NCBI RefSeq assembly: GCF_900769625.1 | Contig: NZ_CAAGHK010000002.1 | Span: 1-46,206, forward strand | DNA from: an uncultured Clostridium sp. | GTDB lineage: Bacteria; Bacillota; Clostridia; Clostridiales; Clostridiaceae | Reading direction: 5' to 3' | DNA length: 46,206 nucleotides | In this document: piece by piece, positions 42,239-46,206 of the stretch | Layout: the number at the start of each line of letters is the position of its first letter | How positions within the stretch are numbered: position 1 is the stretch's first letter | The notes under the pieces: generated by a model | The model's database searches: none | The model's input: only the letters and a program-made list of their open reading frames with translations | What the model was told of the DNA's origin: nothing | Translations under genes and position numbers: made by a program

Positions 42239-43954
42239 TTATTTTTTCTGAGACTTTTTATTTTTATCTGTTCCTTTAGGAGTGCTTAATGAAATACTGC
42301 TTTTATTTACATACTCAGAATTATTCTTGATTGATTTCTTATCATTGATCTTTTCATTATCTTTACTTGATAGACTTTCTTTATGTTCAATGCTTACATC
42401 TACTATAGCGTTATTTTTTACATTTGAAATGATTTCAGCATTTAAGGTTTTATCTGTATCCTGTTCTATATCGATTAAATTATTATCAGTATCAGTAATA
42501 TTATCAGAACGAATTTTATTTTTCTGAGGATTTTCGTTTGATGTTTTTTTAGAAGATAGGAATCCCATAAATCTTTTTGCATTATCTTTAAGGAAGTATA
42601 TTATCAGATAAAAGTTAAACATGTTTTTATTGCTATCAAAAGATATTTTACTGCTGCTGAGTACATCTTTCTTTTTAGAATAAATTAGATTCTTTATGAA
42701 GATAGATGCAATGCCGCTGCTCTTTGGTGTTGGCAGTGATGGCATTCGGAAATATGTTTCATCTAACATGTCATCTACACGTAGGCTTAAGTTTTTATAT
42801 CTTTCTACTTCGTCTAATGTAGGAGCATCCGGCCAGCTTGTCAATAATCCATTATTTATAAAGCACTTTCGATATACTCCAGAGATAATAGGTTTAAATT
42901 CTAGTTCCTTATCCTCGATATATGAATAATGCAGTAGTGAGAGGATATATGAAGTTATTTCTGTAGATGAATATTTAACTTCTTTTTTATCAGTAAGTTT
43001 CATAAAGATATTCTTTTCTGAATCGTACATGCTTATCAGGCGATCATTAATTTCTGAATAACATTCTTTAAATGAAATTATACCAGTATGTTTATAAGCA
43101 TCAATCAGACAGAGAGCAAATAATGCACAATCATCTAGAGAATCAATATAATAATCTTTTTCCTGGAATTTTGTTACTAGATAGTCACCTAAATCAAGGA
43201 TTAGTTTCTTTGCATCGGGATCATGAGAGTACTTATAATAAGCATTTATACAGAGGAATATCTCAACATTTTCACTAAATGATAACTCATATAATGCATC
43301 TGTATAATCTATGAATAAATCTAAGATTTCCCTTGAAAATTTTAAGTAATCGGAACTTATTTCATCTGAAGGATTATATTTTGCATATAGAAGATATGCA
43401 TTCATCATAAAAGCCTGATCTGAAAACTTAAATTTATCATCTTTATCGGATAAGTTAAATCCTTTTGAATTACCGTCGGAAGTATTTTTTTTGCTTACGA
43501 ATAGTCCCTCGTTATTTCTTAAATTCTCACTGTAGAATTGCAGCTGTTCTTTTGCGATGTATTTATAGGCATTTTCAAAGGAGTCGATATTTCTATTTTG
43601 TGTATTATAACAAGAATAGTATTCACTCAATTCAAGAAGACATAAAGTCATCAGTGCATTGGAAGCAGGAGTAATTTCTTTCTTAAATGAGGATTCATCA
43701 AATCCATGGCTGGTTTTGCTATGGATAAATATAGGTGAAGCTTTTCTATATATGCATAATAGTGGAGAAAAATTATTTAATATGCTAATATCATTTATAG
43801 AAGATTTTTTTGAACTCCTTATCTGCATTAAGAGACCACATTTGGAGTTTAATACTAAAGTTTTTACAGATTCTTTTGATAAATAAAAAATCTGACCACT
43901 TATTTCATCTTGAGAAAGACTATTCATCCTGAAAAATGGCCCAATATATCTCAA
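42239..43954 (-). CDS. Conserved-looking protein of unknown function, 571 residues
   Basis: I do not recognise a named family. The start is TTG at 43954 on the minus strand with AGAGGTG seven bases upstream, opening RYIGPFFRMNSLSQDEISGQ. Residues about 1-425 look folded and mostly helical, with repeated helix pairs (ALMTLCLLELSEYY, AFMMNAYLLYAKY, CALFALCLIDAYKHTG, ITSYILSLLHYSY), suggesting an alpha/alpha barrel like those of glycan-active enzymes. The last 115 residues are a low-complexity Asn/Ser/Lys/Asp tail. No signal peptide or clear membrane helix. Convergent with the orphan solute-binding gene. Confidence 0.72.
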   Translation of the reverse strand: MRYIGPFFRMNSLSQDEISGQIFYLSKESVKTLVLNSKCGLLMQIRSSKKSSINDISILNNFSPLLCIYRKASPIFIHSKTSHGFDESSFKKEITPASNALMTLCLLELSEYYSCYNTQNRNIDSFENAYKYIAKEQLQFYSENLRNNEGLFVSKKNTSDGNSKGFNLSDKDDKFKFSDQAFMMNAYLLYAKYNPSDEISSDYLKFSREILDLFIDYTDALYELSFSENVEIFLCINAYYKYSHDPDAKKLILDLGDYLVTKFQEKDYYIDSLDDCALFALCLIDAYKHTGIISFKECYSEINDRLISMYDSEKNIFMKLTDKKEVKYSSTEITSYILSLLHYSYIEDKELEFKPIISGVYRKCFINNGLLTSWPDAPTLDEVERYKNLSLRVDDMLDETYFRMPSLPTPKSSGIASIFIKNLIYSKKKDVLSSSKISFDSNKNMFNFYLIIYFLKDNAKRFMGFLSSKKTSNENPQKNKIRSDNITDTDNNLIDIEQDTDKTLNAEIISNVKNNAIVDVSIEHKESLSSKDNEKINDKKSIKNNSEYVNKSSISLSTPKGTDKNKKSQKK

Positions 43955-44117
43955 TATATAACACCTCTTAAAATTCTTATCTTATTCATAATATGAGGAA
44001 ATTAATAAAAACGTGCATAAAATATACTGCAGGGGAGATTTTTTAATACAAAGAGGCAAAATAGATATTTAGGATTGAAAAATATAATAAATTAAATTTT
44101 AGATTGAGAGGTACAAA

Positions 44118-44732
44118 ATGAAAAAATTAATTTTAGCAAGTAATAATAATAAAAAGATAAAAGAATTAAAAGAAATTTTAAGTGACATTCAAGTAAAAGT
44201 AAGATCTTTAAGTGATGAAGGTATCCATATAGATGTAGTAGAGGATGGAACTACATTTGAAGAAAATGCAAAGAAAAAGGCTAAAGAAATATTTGAGTTT
44301 TTAAAAGAAAAAGGTGAAGATGACTTTATAGTTTTATCAGATGATTCAGGACTTGAAGTTGATTACTTAAATGGTGAACCAGGTGTGTATTCTGCAAGAT
44401 ATGCCGGAGAGCATGGAGAAGATGATAAAAACAATGAAAAGCTTCTAAAAAACTTAAAAGGAATTCCTAAGAAGGAAAGAGGAGCTCAATTCGTATGTCA
44501 GATAGCTATGTTTGATGAGGACGGAAAGTATTACACTGTAAGAGGGGAAGTAAGAGGATATATTCTTGAAGAATTAAATGGTGAAGGCGGATTTGGTTAT
44601 GATCCATTATTTTTCTATGAACCTCTGGATAAGACTTTTGCACAACTGACTTCAGAAGAGAAAAATGAAGTGAGCCATAGAGGAAGAGCATTAAAAGAAC
44701 TGAAAGCGATTCTTTCTGAAATAGTACTATGA
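44118..44732 (+). CDS. rdgB: XTP/dITP diphosphatase (RdgB/HAM1)
   Basis: Hydrolyses non-canonical purine triphosphates (XTP, ITP, dITP) to prevent their incorporation. 204 residues with the substrate loop LASNNNKKIKEL at the start, FEENAKKKA, DDSGLEVDYLNGEPGVYSARYAG, GYDPLFF and EEKNEVSHRGRAL. GAGAGG before the ATG. 22 bases before the phosphodiesterase gene, a pairing common in clostridia. Confidence 0.95.
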   Translation: MKKLILASNNNKKIKELKEILSDIQVKVRSLSDEGIHIDVVEDGTTFEENAKKKAKEIFEFLKEKGEDDFIVLSDDSGLEVDYLNGEPGVYSARYAGEHGEDDKNNEKLLKNLKGIPKKERGAQFVCQIAMFDEDGKYYTVRGEVRGYILEELNGEGGFGYDPLFFYEPLDKTFAQLTSEEKNEVSHRGRALKELKAILSEIVL

Positions 44733-44754
44733 ATATACAGTTGGAGGCGAGTTT

Positions 44755-45240
44755 ATGAGAATTGCTGTAATTAGTGATACACATAGAGTGGGGAAATATA
44801 TTAATCTTGCAAAAAGACTTATTGAAGATGCAGATATATTAATACATTTAGGTGATAATATTGATGATGTTGATTTATTAGCAAATGGGTTCAAAGGAAA
44901 AGTTTATGCAGTAGAAGGAAACTGTGATTTTTCTTCTAAGTATCCTAAGGAAGGTATAATAGAAGTTAATGGAGTAAAAATATTCTACACTCATGGAGAT
45001 TTATATGGTGTAAAAACAACCATGACGAATATTTACTATAGAGGGAGAGAGCTCGATGCTGATGTAGTTGTTTTTGGTCATACTCATATTCATGGAATAG
45101 AGAGAACAGAAGAAATTATATTGATGAATCCAGGAAGTATATCATTGCCGCATTTTAAGGGCAGATATGTAGGGATTATAGATATTGATGATGATGGTAA
45201 TATTGATACTTATTTAAGAGAGCTGAAAGTTGATAATTAA
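44755..45240 (+). CDS. YfcE/MJ0936-type metallophosphodiesterase
   Basis: 161 residues with a complete calcineurin-like metal site: AVISDTH, HLGDNIDD, EGNCDF (the GNxD/E motif), YTHGD and FGHTHIHG, ending MNPGSISLP. Relatives cleave phosphodiesters in vitro; the natural substrate is not settled. GGAGG before the ATG. Likely co-transcribed with rdgB. Confidence 0.92.
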   Translation: MRIAVISDTHRVGKYINLAKRLIEDADILIHLGDNIDDVDLLANGFKGKVYAVEGNCDFSSKYPKEGIIEVNGVKIFYTHGDLYGVKTTMTNIYYRGRELDADVVVFGHTHIHGIERTEEIILMNPGSISLPHFKGRYVGIIDIDDDGNIDTYLRELKVDN

Positions 45241-45285
45241 AGATTTCTAAGAATAGTATTGATTAATAATATTTTATATATAGCA

Positions 45286-45362
45286 AATTTCAATAACATA
45301 CTTTAATTATGCAGCGAAAGTATGATTAAAGTATATATTGAAATTGATTTTTATATTTTTAT
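45286..45362 (+). terminator. Terminator after the phosphodiesterase gene
   Basis: A long stem: AATTTCAATA with TATTGAAATT, and TACTTTAAT with ATTAAAGTA across a small internal loop. A T-rich tail follows. Confidence 0.8.
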
Positions 45363-45655
45363 GATAAGAGCAGGACTAAATTGCATGTATTATTTAATTA
45401 AATATGAAGGTCATAGACATGTTTTGATTTTTGTTCAAGTATTCAAGTATTTATAGTATTTTAGATGGCAGTTTTCTAGTTAATATTATGAACTAGAAAG
45501 AATAAAAATAACTATTTTATTATAAAAAGAATGTAAAAAGGAGGTGTTTTTTAATACGTATCTTAAATTGATAAGGAATGTAAAGATAGAAAGTATCGCT
45601 CAGAAAGCGCATTATTACAGGGTATTAATAAAAAAATAAAAAAAATAAAAAAAAA
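45363..45655. other. Non-coding stretch before the tRNA cluster
   Basis: No convincing gene. Contains a perfect 9-bp inverted repeat, TTTCTAGTT with AACTAGAAA (45473-45499, nine-base loop), and an isolated AGGAGGTG at about 45540 not followed by a usable start codon. A poly-A-rich track precedes the tRNA promoter. Confidence 0.5.
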
Positions 45656-45658
45656 GTA

Positions 45659-45687
45659 TTGACGAAATAGATTTCATATTGTAGAAT
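45659..45687 (+). promoter_or_regulatory. Promoter of the tRNA cluster
   Basis: TTGACG at 45659-45664 and TAGAAT at 45682-45687 with a 17-base spacer, about 70 bases before tRNA-Pro. Confidence 0.75.
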
Positions 45688-45758
45688 AATCCTTGTCGTC
45701 AGGCACTGAGCGACAGAGCAAAAGAAGTCAGTCTAAAAAGAAATTAGTCATTAACCTT

Positions 45759-45834
45759 CGGGGTGTGGCGCAGATGGGAGCGCGCGTGCTTTGGGAGCAT
45801 GAGGTCGCAGGTTCGATCCCTGTCACCCCGACCA
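45759..45834 (+). tRNA. tRNA-Pro (UGG)
   Basis: 76 bases with encoded CCA. Acceptor CGGGGTG pairs with CACCCCG; the D stem is GCGC/GCGC, the anticodon stem CGTGC/GCATG around TTTGGGA (anticodon TGG), and the T arm GCAGG-TTCGATC-CCTGT. Confidence 0.97.
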
Positions 45835-45858
45835 TTAGTCTTAATGATTAAATCTTAT

Positions 45859-45932
45859 GCGGGTATCGTATATCGGTAATACTCCAGCCTTCCAAGCTGG
45901 CAAGGTGGGTTCGATTCCCACTACCCGCTCCA
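45859..45932 (+). tRNA. tRNA-Gly (UCC)
   Basis: 74 bases with encoded CCA. Acceptor GCGGGTA/TACCCGC; anticodon stem CCAGC/GCTGG around CTTCCAA (anticodon TCC); T arm GTGGG-TTCGATT-CCCAC. Confidence 0.97.
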
Positions 45933-45951
45933 TTAAAGGTTTTGAAAAAAC

Positions 45952-46031
45952 TTGACAAAGTTTTTTAGAAGGTTTAAAATAATAAACGTTCTGAAAAATA
46001 TGTTGACAAAACATTATTAAAAGTTTATAAT
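45952..46031 (+). promoter_or_regulatory. Two tandem promoters upstream of tRNA-Arg
   Basis: First: TTGACA at 45952-45957 and TAAAAT at 45975-45980. Second: TTGACA at 46003-46008 and TATAAT at 46026-46031, a full consensus. Both have 17-base spacers. They would restart transcription inside the cluster. Confidence 0.85.
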
Positions 46032-46048
46032 GATTAAGTCGCTAACAT

Positions 46049-46125
<77 letters not shown>

Positions 46126-46132
46126 TTTAAAT

Positions 46133-46206
46133 CGGGGTGTGGCGCAGATGGGAGCGCGCGTGCTTTGGGAGCATGAGGTCGCAGGTTCGATCCCATCTGC
46201 GCCACA
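46133..46206 (+). tRNA. tRNA-Pro (UGG), second copy with chimeric 3' end
   Basis: Bases 46133-46194 are identical to the first tRNA-Pro. The last 12 bases, which should finish the T stem, acceptor strand and CCA, instead read ATCTGCGCCACA. With the preceding TCCC they are the exact reverse complement of 46138-46153 in the same gene. The acceptor stem cannot form. This is a fold-back artefact at the contig end rather than a real tRNA end. Confidence 0.9.

Noticed and set aside
42282..43886. Plus-strand frames opposite the 571-residue minus-strand gene
   Set aside because: They are short and overlapping, lack ribosome sites, and are shadows of the minus-strand gene, which has a proper ribosome site and terminator.
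45384..45455. 23-codon ORF before the tRNA cluster
   Set aside because: No good ribosome site, no recognisable sequence, and short enough to be chance.

Overview
The window is AT-rich DNA from a low-GC Firmicute, most likely Clostridium sensu stricto of the C. beijerinckii / C. butyricum type. This is an inference from content: a complete crt-bcd-etfB-etfA-hbd butyryl-CoA operon next to rex, a monomeric clostridial [FeFe] hydrogenase, clostridial promoters with strong AGGAGG ribosome binding sites, and frequent GTG/TTG starts. Both ends look artefactual. Bases 1-20 are the 3' end of an Illumina adapter. The last 16 bases are an exact inverted copy of bases 46138-46153, so the final tRNA-Pro ends in a fold-back.

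Layout. 1-5200: the C-terminal part of a SEC-C protein, a wrecked aspartoacylase-like (M14) pseudogene, a six-helix chemoreceptor, a mannose-1-phosphate guanylyltransferase and a zinc-dependent phospholipase C-like protein. 5270-8770: metal homeostasis, with a CadC-type ArsR repressor and its operator, a CadA P1B ATPase and the MntP manganese exporter. 9000-14980: the redox sensor Rex, then the butyryl-CoA operon, whose leader carries a near-consensus Rex operator; NADH/NAD status therefore probably controls the butyrate pathway locally. 15295-18350: an OGG-type 8-oxoguanine glycosylase, an HNH protein on the minus strand and a group B-like [FeFe] hydrogenase. 18500-20690: groES-groEL behind a perfect CIRCE operator. 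20754-24840: an orphan prepilin, then a guanine riboswitch controlling guaB, followed by guaA. 25081-27710: a FliB-type flagellin lysine methylase and a very Cys-rich protein with 141-bp tandem repeats. 27860-33360: pgi, a UPF0178 protein, a large protein with seven triple-tyrosine repeats and a lytic transglycosylase. 33672-39830: an RsuA-type pseudouridine synthase, a 700-bp non-coding region holding a strong candidate small RNA, then pcrA, ligA and a small membrane protein. 39937-40125: the 3' end of an IS3-family element. 40145-43954: a small membrane protein, an orphan family 5 solute-binding protein and a 571-residue protein I do not recognise. 44118-45240: an XTP/dITP pyrophosphatase and a YfcE-like phosphodiesterase. 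45650-46206: a tRNA cluster (Pro-Gly-Arg-Pro) with clear promoters.

Most genes are ordinary clostridial housekeeping or fermentation genes separated by clear intrinsic terminators. The most interesting non-standard element is the candidate sRNA at about 34495-34591: a consensus promoter, two hairpins that both display UAGCCCC in the loop, and three perfect UUAUUGC heptamers between them, ending in a Rho-independent terminator. Other items worth a second look are the chimeric M14 pseudogene, the Cys-rich repeat protein, the cytoplasm-predicted triple-tyrosine protein paired with a lytic transglycosylase, and the Rex operator in the crt leader.
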